A stretch of 64,000 bases of DNA from JAIQFL01 sp035501495 (GCA_035501495.1 DATJWB010000260.1:62001-126000), one strand, 5' to 3'; positions 42,961 through 52,323 are shown, counted from the first letter of the stretch. Made by a program: numbers and translations. Notes: generated from the sequence alone by a model not told the origin.

Positions 42961-44424
42961 ATGAAGATCTTCCGTGTCGCAAGCTTCTTCGTTCTCGCCG
43001 CGTCGCCGGCGATTTATGCACAGGATGCCGGCATGGTACTGCGCACCTCGGTGACGTATCGTACCCAGCGCAACAGCCTGCAACTTACCGACGAACAGAA
43101 ACAGCAGGCCGATCAACTGGCGCGAGACGCTGTGCAGGCCAACCAGGCGGGAAAGTATGGCGAGGCCGTGCGCGCTTATTATCACGGTCTGGCCGTGATG
43201 CGAGGCGCGGCGTGGACGCCGGCGTCCGAATGCGTCGCATCCTTTCAGGGGCATCTCAATCACGCGGTCGCGGAGCCGGGTAAGCCCCTCACCGTGCAAT
43301 TGTCGAGCCTGTACTCTTGCGCTCCGGCGGCGCCGAAACTAACGTTGACGCTGTCCCTGGTGCCTCTGAAGAAGGACTCCGCATCGGAGAAGATCCTGGG
43401 GTCTCCCGCGATCGTCGATCCCGCCGAAATGCCCTTCTCGACCACGATTACCCTGGACCGCGAAACGGTCGGCGATTACACCGTGGAGATGCGCCTGAAG
43501 GGGCCGGAGGGGGAAGGTGGCGTGGGGACCGTCAGACCCCTGCCCGTGCATATCGAGGCGCTGGCCGCGGCGGCGCAGGATCTCCGCGACCGGATCGCGA
43601 AGAGCTCCAAGAAGACCAGCCCCGCGATGCCGACGGCGGAATACGCGCTGGCCCTCTATGAACGCGCCGATCACGGGGAGGTGAATCCTTCGGCCGTACA
43701 TCTGAGTGAACAGTTTGCCAGGGCCAACCAGATTCTGGATGCACTCGACGCAGGCCGCGACCCCTTCCCGGGGTCCGGCGACTTCCACAAAGCCTACCGT
43801 TCCGGAGTAGACCAGTCCCTGCAGCCGTATCGCGTGTTCGTTCCGCAGGCTTACAGCGCATCCAAGCCGTCGGGTCTGGTGATCGCACTGCATGGAATGG
43901 GCGGCGATGAGAATTCGATGTTCGATTCCTACAGCGGCGCGATGAAACGCGAGGCCGAGAGAGTAGGGCTGATCGTGGCTTGCCCCAAGGGACTCGATTC
44001 GGCTTCCATGTATCGTGACGCCGCCGAGAAGGACGTGATGAATGTGCTCGCCGAGGTGCGACGCGACTACAACATAGACCCGGGCCGCATCTATCTCATG
44101 GGACATTCGATGGGCGGGTACGGGACGTGGAGCATGTCGATGAACCATCCGGATGTGTTCGCCGCGCTGGGTCCGATTTCGGGCGGCGGGAATCCCGCGG
44201 GGATGGCCAGGATAGCCCACATTCCGGAGTACGTAGTGCACGGCGACGACGACCGCACGGTACCCGTGACGCAGTCGCGAATCATGGTGGAAGCCGGAAA
44301 AAAGGCGGGCGCGAACATTACGTATGTGGAAGTGCCGGGCGGGAGCCACGTCAGCGTGGCGGCGCCCAACTTCGGACCGATGCTCGATTTCTTCGTTCAG
44401 CAGAAGAAGACCAAGACGGAGTAA
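42961..44424 (+). CDS. Secreted alpha/beta-hydrolase esterase
   Basis: 487 residues with a signal peptide (MKIFRVASFFVLAASPAIYAQ). The first about 270 residues have no recognised fold; they include a helical stretch and an Ig-like beta region. The C-terminal about 210 residues are an esterase/depolymerase-like alpha/beta hydrolase: VIALHGMGGDENSM, nucleophile elbow GHSMGGYGTW, Asp in VVHGDDDRTVPV and His in VPGGSHVSVAAP. It should hydrolyse an extracellular ester; the substrate cannot be named. The cupin gene follows after 4 nt. Confidence 0.85.
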   Translation: MKIFRVASFFVLAASPAIYAQDAGMVLRTSVTYRTQRNSLQLTDEQKQQADQLARDAVQANQAGKYGEAVRAYYHGLAVMRGAAWTPASECVASFQGHLNHAVAEPGKPLTVQLSSLYSCAPAAPKLTLTLSLVPLKKDSASEKILGSPAIVDPAEMPFSTTITLDRETVGDYTVEMRLKGPEGEGGVGTVRPLPVHIEALAAAAQDLRDRIAKSSKKTSPAMPTAEYALALYERADHGEVNPSAVHLSEQFARANQILDALDAGRDPFPGSGDFHKAYRSGVDQSLQPYRVFVPQAYSASKPSGLVIALHGMGGDENSMFDSYSGAMKREAERVGLIVACPKGLDSASMYRDAAEKDVMNVLAEVRRDYNIDPGRIYLMGHSMGGYGTWSMSMNHPDVFAALGPISGGGNPAGMARIAHIPEYVVHGDDDRTVPVTQSRIMVEAGKKAGANITYVEVPGGSHVSVAAPNFGPMLDFFVQQKKTKTE

Positions 44425-44428
44425 CACG

Positions 44429-44989
44429 ATGAGAAAGCTGCTACCGGGCGCCTTCGCGCTGCTCACTGCTACCTGCATCCAGGCGCAGACGCCGCACCTG
44501 CCGCGCGGCACGGCCACGGATGTGACCAACGACGATATTCAAGCCACGCTGAAGAAGACGCCCAATGCCGCGGTCAGCGACCAGGCGATCCGGGTGGTCA
44601 GCATTGCCGATGAGTACAACGTCGGCATCGGCGTGGTGCACCGGTCCAAAACCGTGGGGAAACAGGCGGCCAATGGCATCGAGCACAGCCAGATTACCGA
44701 GATCTATCACGTCATCGAGGGCAATGCCACGCTGGTGACCGGCGGCACCATCGAGAATCCGCGCGAATCGCCGCCTGAAAGCCAGGTGGTCAAGGTGTTG
44801 AACGGCCCCAGCACGGGAGGCGGCGCCATCCAAGGCGGTGTCAGCCGAAGGGTGGGGCCCGGAGACGTGGTCATCATTCCGCCCAATACGCCGCATTGGT
44901 TCAGCGAGATCTCGTCCGATCAGATCGTGTACCTGGTAGTGCGGGTGGATCCACATAGGATCCTGCCGGCCGGGTACGGCGCGAAGTAG
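44429..44989 (+). CDS. Secreted cupin-domain protein
   Basis: 186 residues with a signal peptide (LLPGAFALLTATCIQAQT). Cupin motif 1 is seen in EHSQITEIYHVIEGNATLV and motif 2 in GPGDVVIIPPNTPHWFSEI, giving likely metal ligands (His, Glu, His, His). ATG 44429 has GGAG seven nt upstream and lies 4 nt after the esterase stop, so the two form an operon. Enzymatic role unknown; single-domain secreted cupins include isomerases and dioxygenases. Confidence 0.85.
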   Translation: MRKLLPGAFALLTATCIQAQTPHLPRGTATDVTNDDIQATLKKTPNAAVSDQAIRVVSIADEYNVGIGVVHRSKTVGKQAANGIEHSQITEIYHVIEGNATLVTGGTIENPRESPPESQVVKVLNGPSTGGGAIQGGVSRRVGPGDVVIIPPNTPHWFSEISSDQIVYLVVRVDPHRILPAGYGAK

Positions 44990-45029
44990 ATAAAGGAATC
45001 GAAATGAAATCTTCAGGAAGAGAGAGTCA

Positions 45030-45068
45030 AGCGGGCGCGTTTGGGTGATAGGGGTGAGTGCGCCCGCT
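45030..45068. repeat. 9-bp inverted repeat with 21-nt loop downstream of the cupin gene
   Basis: AGCGGGCGC (45030-45038) and GCGCCCGCT (45060-45068) pair perfectly. No U-run follows, so it may be a factor-independent terminator only in part, or a transcript-stabilising hairpin. Confidence 0.4.
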
Positions 45069-45133
45069 GTCGTAACGGGGATTTAATTGAAAGACGGCGC
45101 CAGTTACCCCACGGGTTACATCCTGAGGCGCAT

Positions 45134-45173
45134 TTCCGGGCTAGCCCTTTCGGGCTATTAAGCTGAACCGGAA
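45134..45173. repeat. REP-like nested inverted repeat upstream of the RND operon
   Basis: Outer arms TTCCGG (45134-45139) and CCGGAA (45168-45173) enclose a tight inner hairpin TAGCCC, TTTC, GGGCTA (45142-45157). The compact two-level palindrome resembles intergenic REP elements; only this one copy was noticed in the window. Confidence 0.4.
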
Positions 45174-45219
45174 GGATTTACCCTGACGGTACGGTACAAA
45201 TAGTTCCATTTTTTGGTGG

Positions 45220-45225
45220 TATACT
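45220..45225 (+). promoter_or_regulatory. -10 hexamer of the RND operon (leaderless type)
   Basis: TATACT ends 8 nt before ATG 45234; no Shine-Dalgarno and no clear -35. Confidence 0.45.
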
Positions 45226-45233
45226 GCTTCGCC

Positions 45234-46505
45234 ATGGGAACCAATATTGGCCCAGTACTCCAACCGCCGCCTGTAAGGCCCACGGCTCCCGTTGCCGCAC
45301 CCAAAAAGCGCGGGACTGGTTGGATTTGGGTCATATTCTTAGCGCTGGCCGCCGCCGCCGGGTACCGTTATTATCCTCAAGTCACGCAGGGCGCCTCCAA
45401 ATCGGACAAGAGCGGCGCGGAAAAGTCGCCAGGCAAGCGCGCCGCACAGGTCGTTCCAGTTGTGGCGGCCGTCTCGAAGGCGGGAGACCTTTCGATTTTC
45501 CTCACCGGCCTGGGTTCCGTGACGGCCTACAATACGGTAACCATCCGCAGCCGCGTGGACGGCGAGCTGATCAACGTCGCGTTCACGGAGGGACAACTGG
45601 TCCACCAGGGCGACCTGTTGGCGGAGATCGATCCCCGTCCTTTCGAAGCCCAGCTCAACCAGCTCGAAGGGATGTTGGCGCGCGACACCGCGATGTCGGA
45701 AAACGCCAAGCTCGATCTGAAGCGATATGAGCAACTGGCCTCACAGGGCGTCATCTCCCGGCAGCAACTGGACACCCAAAGCGCGTCGGTGCACCAATAC
45801 GATGGCACGATCCGCTCCGACCAGGGCCAGATCGAGAACGTCAAGCTCCAGATTTCTTTCACCCACATTTATGCGCCGATTACGGGGCGCATCGGCTTGC
45901 GGCTGGTCGATCAGGGCAATATCATCCACGCCACCGATCAGACCGGTCTCGCGACCATTACGCAGTTGCAACCGATCGCGGTGCTGTTCAACCTGGCGCA
46001 GGACTACCTTCCGCAGGTGATGGCCAAGTGGAACGGTGGGCAGACCTTGCCGGTGGAGGCCTGGGATCGGGATCTGAAGAAGAAACTGGCGGTGGGGAAA
46101 CTTCTCACCATCGACAACACCATCGATGCCGCCACCGGCACGGCGCGCTTCAAGGCGGAGTTCCCGAACGACGACAACTCGCTGTTCCCGAACCAGTTTG
46201 TGAACGCCCGGCTCCTGGTGGACACGCGCCGCGGAGTGGTGATTGTGCCCTCGGCGGCGATCCAGCGCAGCCCCGCGACTGCCTTCGTTTATGTGGTGAA
46301 GGACGACCAGACCGTGGAGATGCGCAACGTGGTTCCCGGGCCGGTGGACGGCGACAATGCCTCGATAGACAGCGGCCTGCGGGCCGGAGAGAACGTGGTG
46401 ATCGACGGCGTGGATAAACTGCAGCAGGGATCCAAGGTGGAGGCGCGCGTGGTGGGCGCGGGATCCAAAGGCGGGGAAAAAACGAGGCCGGGCGACACTC
46501 GATGA
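45234..46505 (+). CDS. RND efflux periplasmic adaptor (MdtA-like)
   Basis: 423 residues. A Pro-rich start is followed by a TM/signal anchor (GWIWVIFLALAAAAGYRYY), the first lipoyl half (GSVTAYNTVTIRSRVDGELINVAFTEGQLVHQGDLLAEIDPRPFEAQL), a coiled-coil hairpin, the second lipoyl half (ISFTHIYAPITGRIGLRLVDQGNII) and the beta-barrel/membrane-proximal region with TGTARFKAEFPNDDNSLFPNQFVNARLLV. It connects the inner-membrane RND pump to an outer-membrane channel. Its stop overlaps the pump gene by 4 nt (ATGA). No TolC-type gene is next to it. Confidence 0.93.
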   Translation: MGTNIGPVLQPPPVRPTAPVAAPKKRGTGWIWVIFLALAAAAGYRYYPQVTQGASKSDKSGAEKSPGKRAAQVVPVVAAVSKAGDLSIFLTGLGSVTAYNTVTIRSRVDGELINVAFTEGQLVHQGDLLAEIDPRPFEAQLNQLEGMLARDTAMSENAKLDLKRYEQLASQGVISRQQLDTQSASVHQYDGTIRSDQGQIENVKLQISFTHIYAPITGRIGLRLVDQGNIIHATDQTGLATITQLQPIAVLFNLAQDYLPQVMAKWNGGQTLPVEAWDRDLKKKLAVGKLLTIDNTIDAATGTARFKAEFPNDDNSLFPNQFVNARLLVDTRRGVVIVPSAAIQRSPATAFVYVVKDDQTVEMRNVVPGPVDGDNASIDSGLRAGENVVIDGVDKLQQGSKVEARVVGAGSKGGEKTRPGDTR

Positions 46506-49500
46506 GCATTTCCAGTCCGTTCATCATGCGGCCGGTCGCCACCTCGCTGCTGATGGCCGGGATCCTGCTGGTAGGCGCGGTGGCGTTCCGCCAACTGCCG
46601 GTTTCGGCACTGCCGCAGGTGGATTACCCGACCATCCAGGTGGTGACCTTCTATCCGGGTGCCAGCCCGGACGTGATGTCGTCATCCGTAACGGCGCCGC
46701 TCGAGCGCCAGTTCGGCCAGGTGCCGGGGCTGAACCAGATGACCTCCACGAGCTCGCAGGGCGCTTCGGTCATCACCCTGCAGTTCGTGCTCGATTTGAA
46801 CATCGACGTGGCCGAGCAGCAGGTGCAGGCGGCCATCAACGCGGCCACCACGTTTCTGCCGAAGGACCTCCCCAACCCGCCCATATACAGCAAGACCAAC
46901 CCGGCGGATGCGCCCATCCTCACGCTGGGGTTGACCTCTACCGCGCTCTCGCTGGCGAAAGTAGAGGACTTGGCCGACACTCGCCTGGCGCAGAAGATTT
47001 CGCAGTTGCCCGGCGTCGGACTGGTGAGCATCTCGGGCGGCCAGAAGCCCGCGGTGCGGGTACAGGCGAATCCGACCGCTCTCTCGGGCTACGGGCTGAA
47101 TCTCGAGGATCTGCGCGGCGCGATCGGGAGCGCCAGCGTGAACCAGGCGAAGGGCAGTTTCGACGGCCTCCGGCAGTCGTTCACCATCGGTGCCAACGAC
47201 CAGTTGCTTACCAGTTCGGAATTCAAGCCACTGGTGGTGGCTTACCGCAATGGGGCGCCGGTGCTGCTCTCCGATGTGGCGAACGTCGTGGACGACGCCG
47301 AGAACGTCAAACAGGCCGCGTGGATGAACGATGTGCCCGCGGTGATTCTGAACATCCAGCGGCAGCCCGGCGCCAACATCATCGAAGTGGTGGACCGCGT
47401 GAAGAGGCTGCTGCCCACGCTGCGCAGCTCCCTGCCCTCGTCGGTGGATATCGCCATCCTGACGGATCGTACCGTCACCATCCGCGCCTCGGTCCACGAT
47501 GTGGAGTTCGAGCTGATTCTCACCGTGGGCCTGGTGGTGATGGTCATCTTTCTGTTCCTGCGCAACGTTTCGGCCACCATCATCCCCAGTGTGGCGGTGC
47601 CCATGTCGCTGATCGGCACGTTCGGGGTGATGTACCTGATGGGCTACAGCCTCAACAACCTGACGTTGATGGCGCTGACCATCTCGACCGGCTTCGTGGT
47701 GGACGATGCCATCGTGATGATCGAGAACATCATGCGCTACATCGAGGACGGAATGCCGCCGCTGCAGGCGGCACTGCGCGGGTCGGCGCAGATCGGCTTC
47801 ACGATTCTCTCGCTGACGGTATCGCTGATCGCGGTGCTGATTCCGCTGCTGTTCATGAGCGATATTGTGGGGCGGCTGTTCCGCGAATTTGCGGTAACTC
47901 TGAGCGTTACGATTCTGGTATCGGCGTTCGTTTCCCTGACCCTCACGCCCATGATGTGCTCGCGGCTGCTGCGCCACAAGCCGGAGAGCGAACAGGGGGC
48001 CATGTACCGTGCCTCGGAGCACGCCTTCCAGGCGATCATTCATCTTTATGGCCGCACCCTGACGGTGGTTCTGCGCCACCGGTTCGCGACCCTCCTGGTA
48101 GCGTTGGGGACGCTGGGAATGACCGGCTACCTCTACCTGAAGATCCCCAAGGGCTTCTTCCCGGTGCAGGATACCGGCGTAATTTTGGGCATTTCGGAAG
48201 CGCCGCAGACGGTTTCGTTCCGGGCCATGGCGGAACGGCAGCAAGCGTTGGCGAAGGTGATCCTGAAGGACCCTGCGGTGGAGAGCATCTCCTCGTTTAT
48301 CGGGATCGACGGCACGAATACCACCTTGAATAGCGGCCGCATCCAGATCAACCTGAAGCCGCTCGAGGAGCGCCACAGCGACGCCCTCGAGATCATTCGC
48401 CGGCTGCAGCCGCAACTGGCGGAGGTGGATGGGATTACGCTTTACATGCAGCCGGTGCAGGATCTCACCGTGGAAGATCGCGTGAGCCGCACGCAGTTTC
48501 AATACAGCCTGGAGGATCCCGATCCCAAAGAGCTGGGGACATGGGCGACGAAGTTCGTGGACAGGCTGCAGAATTCTCCGCGCCTGCGGGACCTGGCCAG
48601 CGACCAGCAGAACACCGGGATCGAGACGCGCCTGGCGATCGACCGCAATACGGCTTCCCGGCTCGGGATCACGCCGCAGATGATCGACGACACGCTGTAC
48701 GATGCGTTCGGCCAGCGCCAGGTGGCCATCATGTTCACGCAATTGAACCAGTACCGCGTGGTGCTGGAGATCAAGCCGGATTTCCAGTTCGGCCCGCAGG
48801 ACCTGAGCAAGATTTTTGTACGGTCGTCAGCCGGAGGGCAGGTGCCCCTGGCGGGCTTCACGCGCTACGAGCAGTTGACCGTTCCGCTGGTGGTGAATCA
48901 CCAGGGACAGTTCCCCGTCACGACCGTGTCGTTTAACCTGGCTCCGGACGCCTCGTTGGGGGACGCGGTGAACGAGATCGAATCGGCGCGGACGGAACTG
49001 GGAGTGCCGCCCAGCGTACAGGCGGATTTCCAGGGGACCGCCAAGGCTTTTATCACGTCGCTGGCGAACGAGCCGATCCTGATTCTGGCGGCGGTGGTGA
49101 CGGTGTATATTGTGCTGGGCGTGCTGTACGAAAGCTACATTCACCCGATCACGATCCTCTCGACGCTGCCTTCGGCCGCGGTCGGAGCGTTGCTGGCGCT
49201 GATGGTGTGCAAGATGGAGTTGAGCGTCATCGGGCTGATCGGGATTGTGCTGCTGATCGGCATCGTGGAAAAGAACGCGATCATGATGATCGACTTCGCG
49301 CTGGAGAAGGAGCGCAAAGACGGCGAAGAGCCGCTCGAGGCGATCTTCCAGGCCTGCCTGCTGCGCTTCCGCCCCATCATCATGACCACCATGGCGGCGC
49401 TGCTGGGCGGCGTCCCGCTGGCGCTTGGTTCGGGCACCGGGCAGGAGTTGCGCAGACCGCTCGGGGTGACCATTGTGGGCGGCCTGATCTTCAGCCAGTT

Positions 49501-49615
49501 GCTGACGCTGTACACCACGCCGGTGATCTACCTCGGATTTGCGAGCCTGGCACGACGGTTCGGCAAGCGATCGGCGGAGGTGGACTTGGAGCACGAGGTT
49601 GCGGCACAAGTGTAA
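46502..49615 (+). CDS. RND multidrug efflux permease (MdtB/MdtC-like)
   Basis: 1037 residues, the normal size for an HAE-1 type RND pump. It starts FIMRPVATSLLMAGILLVGAVAFRQLPVSALPQVDYPTIQV and shows YPGASPDVMSSSVTAPLERQFGQVPGL. TM4 has the proton-relay Asp pair in STGFVVDDAIVMIENI; the second half mirrors it (VLLIGIVEKNAIMMIDFALEKE, FRPIIMTTMAALLGGVPLALGSGTGQELRRPLGVTIVGGL). The GVEKNAIMMIDFALE form is typical of the MdtB/C branch, which transports bile-salt-like and amphipathic compounds; E. coli needs both MdtB and MdtC, whereas only one pump is encoded here. Confidence 0.95.
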   Translation: MSISSPFIMRPVATSLLMAGILLVGAVAFRQLPVSALPQVDYPTIQVVTFYPGASPDVMSSSVTAPLERQFGQVPGLNQMTSTSSQGASVITLQFVLDLNIDVAEQQVQAAINAATTFLPKDLPNPPIYSKTNPADAPILTLGLTSTALSLAKVEDLADTRLAQKISQLPGVGLVSISGGQKPAVRVQANPTALSGYGLNLEDLRGAIGSASVNQAKGSFDGLRQSFTIGANDQLLTSSEFKPLVVAYRNGAPVLLSDVANVVDDAENVKQAAWMNDVPAVILNIQRQPGANIIEVVDRVKRLLPTLRSSLPSSVDIAILTDRTVTIRASVHDVEFELILTVGLVVMVIFLFLRNVSATIIPSVAVPMSLIGTFGVMYLMGYSLNNLTLMALTISTGFVVDDAIVMIENIMRYIEDGMPPLQAALRGSAQIGFTILSLTVSLIAVLIPLLFMSDIVGRLFREFAVTLSVTILVSAFVSLTLTPMMCSRLLRHKPESEQGAMYRASEHAFQAIIHLYGRTLTVVLRHRFATLLVALGTLGMTGYLYLKIPKGFFPVQDTGVILGISEAPQTVSFRAMAERQQALAKVILKDPAVESISSFIGIDGTNTTLNSGRIQINLKPLEERHSDALEIIRRLQPQLAEVDGITLYMQPVQDLTVEDRVSRTQFQYSLEDPDPKELGTWATKFVDRLQNSPRLRDLASDQQNTGIETRLAIDRNTASRLGITPQMIDDTLYDAFGQRQVAIMFTQLNQYRVVLEIKPDFQFGPQDLSKIFVRSSAGGQVPLAGFTRYEQLTVPLVVNHQGQFPVTTVSFNLAPDASLGDAVNEIESARTELGVPPSVQADFQGTAKAFITSLANEPILILAAVVTVYIVLGVLYESYIHPITILSTLPSAAVGALLALMVCKMELSVIGLIGIVLLIGIVEKNAIMMIDFALEKERKDGEEPLEAIFQACLLRFRPIIMTTMAALLGGVPLALGSGTGQELRRPLGVTIVGGLIFSQLLTLYTTPVIYLGFASLARRFGKRSAEVDLEHEVAAQV

Positions 49616-49639
49616 CCGGCGCCGGCCACGTGTTGTGTC

Positions 49640-50019
49640 CGGTCGTGCGACCTTCGCCTACGCGGCTCCCGGTGTTCCTCGCTCGGGTCAGTTCGCATGA
49701 ACGCCGTCATCGGAGGTATCGAATTCCTCCATATCGCGCCATGTCCGGAGACCATTCTCGAGGACGACCCGCTTGTCTGGAACATCGCGACGTGTTCCAC
49801 GTAATGGAGGAGGTTCACGGCGTCTTGGCCGGAGCCCGGCGGAAGAACCCTGCCATCGAGCAGCAGGAAGCGGAGTACCGATTTGAGCGCCAGATGGATT
49901 TGATCGGGGCCGCCGGCATCTTCTCCCACCGATCGGACCGAGGCATGCAACATGATGGTCTCGCCCGGGGTGATGCCCAGGTTACGAAAGTGATCCGCCA
50001 GTTCCCCGGTCGAGTACAT
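49640..50019 (-). pseudogene. Decayed AAC(3)-family (aminoglycoside N-acetyltransferase-like) gene
   Basis: From ATG 50019 the frame reads MYSTGELADHFRNLGITP and TIMLHASVRSVGE, a good AAC(3)/Antibiotic_NAT N-terminus, to about residue 48. It then jumps to LLLDGRVLPPGSGQDAVNLLHYVEHVA, which belongs about 110 residues later in intact members, so the catalytic middle is deleted. A frameshift follows: the continuation DVPDKRVVLENGLRTWRDMEEF and TSDDGVHAN is in another frame. The next expected Trp codon is TGA (49688-49690). A deletion, a frameshift and a stop show a dead gene. The end is placed near 49640 where similarity fades. Confidence 0.75.
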
Positions 50020-50038
50020 AGATTGTCATCGCGGTTCG

Positions 50039-51277
50039 TCACCAGTTCGTAATCGAGCCATCCGGGCGGAAGTAAGTCTGCGCGCGCGCGGTGACCGGCT
50101 GCGTGATCTCCGCAATCTGCGTCAACTGCTTCATGTCGAGTTCCACGCCCAAGCCGGGGCGGTCGCTGGCGTACAGCTTTCCTTCTTTGAAATCCAGCCC
50201 GGCCGGCATGTGCGGGATCGTGCGGCCGCCGTAGTTGTACTCCATCATCACGGGGCCCGAGAACGTACCCAGGGCGTTCACCAGCGCGGCGGTCGAAATC
50301 GGCCCGGTGAAGTGGGGCACGATGCCGACGAAGTGCGTTTCGCAGATGGCCGCGATCTTCATCATCTCCGTGATACCGCCGACGTTGGGCAGGGTGGCGC
50401 GGAGGTAATCGATATCGTGGGCCTCGATCAGCTTGTTGAAGTCCCATCGGTTCCCCCACTCCTCACCGGCGGCGATAGGAACCCGGGCGCCACGCCGCAG
50501 GAGCGGAAGATCCTCCTGGAAAGCTTCGGTACGCACCGGATCCTCCACGAAATAGGGCGCCAGGTCCTTGATCAGGTCGCAGCCGCGCATCGCATCGGAA
50601 AGATCGAAGCGCTGGTGGAAGTCGATGCACCAGTCGCCGTTTTTGCCGACGCCTTCCCGCACCTGCACGCACTCCTCGTACATCTGATTCAGCTTCTGGT
50701 GAGTGTTGAACGTGGTGTTGGCCGGAGTATCGGCCGCGCCGAAGCGGAACGCGCGGTATCCGGCCGCGATGGTCAACTGCGCACGCTCCTTTACGGTCAT
50801 ACCGGGCTTGACGCCGGGAATGACTCCCGAGGTGTTGTAGCACTCGCAGTAATTGCGGACCATCCCGCCGAGCAGCGCGTGGACCGGCAGGTTGTGCACC
50901 TTGCCTTTGAGGTCCCAAAGCGCCAGGTCGAGCGCCCCCAGGGCGTGCATCTTCTCGCGCCCCGGCGGGTAGAAGAAGGAGCGCGACATGTCCTGCCAGA
51001 GGCGCTCGATGTACTGCGGATCCTTGCCGATGAGCCGCCCGGCGCACTGCTCCAGGGTGTCTTTCGATCCGCCCTCGCCGATTCCGGTGATGCCCGCGTC
51101 GGTTTCCACCGTGACCACCAGGTCGCTCTGGTTGAACAGCGGGTTCGGGTTGGCGGTCCGATAAGCGCGCACCCGGGTAATCTTCATCTTGGCGACAGCC
51201 GCCGTGGCCGGCGCCGGACTGGCCACACTCACGGCGGTGGTCGCTGCCAGTGATTGGAAGAAAGATCGTCGATTCAT
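50039..51277 (-). CDS. Enolase-superfamily sugar-acid dehydratase with Tat signal
   Basis: 412 residues. A twin-arginine leader (MNRRSFFQSLAATTAVSVASPAPATAA) precedes a mandelate-racemase-type enzyme: N-terminal capping domain (KITRVRAYRT, GITGIGEGGSKDTLEQCA) and a barrel with metal ligands in CIDFHQRFD (Asp), YFVEDPVR (Glu) and IAAGEEWGNRWDF (Glu), and a catalytic His in FVGIVPHFTGPIS. The likely reaction is dehydration of an aldonic acid (gluconate-, galactonate- or similar) to a 2-keto-3-deoxy acid; the exact substrate cannot be told. It starts 2 nt after the end of the KDG kinase gene. Tat export would put it in the periplasm, away from the kinase. Confidence 0.85.
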   Translation of the reverse strand: MNRRSFFQSLAATTAVSVASPAPATAAVAKMKITRVRAYRTANPNPLFNQSDLVVTVETDAGITGIGEGGSKDTLEQCAGRLIGKDPQYIERLWQDMSRSFFYPPGREKMHALGALDLALWDLKGKVHNLPVHALLGGMVRNYCECYNTSGVIPGVKPGMTVKERAQLTIAAGYRAFRFGAADTPANTTFNTHQKLNQMYEECVQVREGVGKNGDWCIDFHQRFDLSDAMRGCDLIKDLAPYFVEDPVRTEAFQEDLPLLRRGARVPIAAGEEWGNRWDFNKLIEAHDIDYLRATLPNVGGITEMMKIAAICETHFVGIVPHFTGPISTAALVNALGTFSGPVMMEYNYGGRTIPHMPAGLDFKEGKLYASDRPGLGVELDMKQLTQIAEITQPVTARAQTYFRPDGSITNW

Positions 51278-51279
51278 GC

Positions 51280-52314
51280 CTACCTCTGAACTCTTCCGGA
51301 CCCGCCCCCTCTCAGGAGCGCGTGCACCTCGTCTACGGTGGTGCGGTTGAAGTCGCCCATGATCGAGTGCTTCAGGCAGCTCGCAGCCACTGCGAATTCG
51401 AGCGCATCGGTGTGCGAGGGCAGGGACTGCCAGCCATAGATCAGGCCACCGGCGAAACAGTCGCCGCCGCCCACCCGGTCCACGATGTGGGTGATGTCGT
51501 AGTGGCGGCTCACCTCGAAGCCCTCGCGATCGTTCAAACAGGCCGCCCAGCCATTGTGGGAGGCGCTGTGCGATTCGCGCAGACTGACGGCGATGGCCCG
51601 CAGGTTGGGAAATTCGGAAAGCACCTGGTTGGTGAGTTGGCGGTACTGGTCATGCTCGAGCTTGCCGGATTGCACGTCCACCGCGATGTGTATTCCGAGA
51701 GCCATCTGCACGTCTTCTTCGTTGGCAATCGCGATATCCACGAACTGCATCAGTTCGCGCATCACCTGCACGGTGGGCTTTCCCCATTTCCACAGGTTCT
51801 TACGGTAATTCAGGTCGCAGGAGACCGTGATACCTTTCCCGCGCGCCTTGCGCACCGCTTCGAGCGACAGGTCGGCTGCTCCGGCGCTGATCGCGGGAGT
51901 GATGCCGGTGATGTGAAACCATCCTGCGCCTTCGAGCGCCTGGTCCCAGTCGATATCGCCCGGTTTGGCGATGGCGATAGCGCTGTTGACGCGGTCGTAG
52001 ACCACTTTCGAGGGCCGCTGATTGGCGCCCGCTTCCAGAAAATAGATGCCCAACCGCCCCTTGCCGCGCACGATTCGGGAGGTGTCCACGCCGAAGCGCC
52101 GCAGCTCGCCGACGGCGGCATCCGCCAGCGGGTTCCCCGACGGCAGAACGGTGACGTAGGAAGCCGGCAAGCCGAAGGACGCGAGCGCGACGGCTACGTT
52201 GGCCTCTCCGCCCCCGAAAGTGGCCACAAATTGAGGGCTTTGGAGAAATCGCTCGAACCCCGGGGGCGCCAGGCGCAGCATGATCTCGCCAAAAGTGACG
52301 GTCAGTTCAGGCAT
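51280..52314 (-). CDS. kdgK: 2-keto-3-deoxygluconate kinase (PfkB family)
   Basis: 344 residues. Ribokinase-fold carbohydrate kinase: TFGEIMLRLAP, the substrate GGGEANVAVALASFG, FHITGITPAIS, DLNYRKNLWKWG (typical of KDG kinases) and the catalytic DRVGGGDCFAGGLIYGW with the base Asp. It phosphorylates 2-keto-3-deoxygluconate for cleavage by an aldolase (not encoded nearby). First gene of a pair with the dehydratase. A consensus TATAAT ends 9 nt before ATG 52314 and no Shine-Dalgarno is present. Confidence 0.85.
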   Translation of the reverse strand: MPELTVTFGEIMLRLAPPGFERFLQSPQFVATFGGGEANVAVALASFGLPASYVTVLPSGNPLADAAVGELRRFGVDTSRIVRGKGRLGIYFLEAGANQRPSKVVYDRVNSAIAIAKPGDIDWDQALEGAGWFHITGITPAISAGAADLSLEAVRKARGKGITVSCDLNYRKNLWKWGKPTVQVMRELMQFVDIAIANEEDVQMALGIHIAVDVQSGKLEHDQYRQLTNQVLSEFPNLRAIAVSLRESHSASHNGWAACLNDREGFEVSRHYDITHIVDRVGGGDCFAGGLIYGWQSLPSHTDALEFAVAASCLKHSIMGDFNRTTVDEVHALLRGGGSGRVQR

Positions 52315-52323
52315 GGATGCCTA

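Noticed and set aside
46682..48742. 686-codon open frame antisense to the RND permease gene
   Set aside because: Its translation is rich in Arg, His and Gln and resembles no family; it is the usual shadow of a GC-rich gene. The same holds for long antisense frames over cheA, the MCP, the tannase and the U32 gene.
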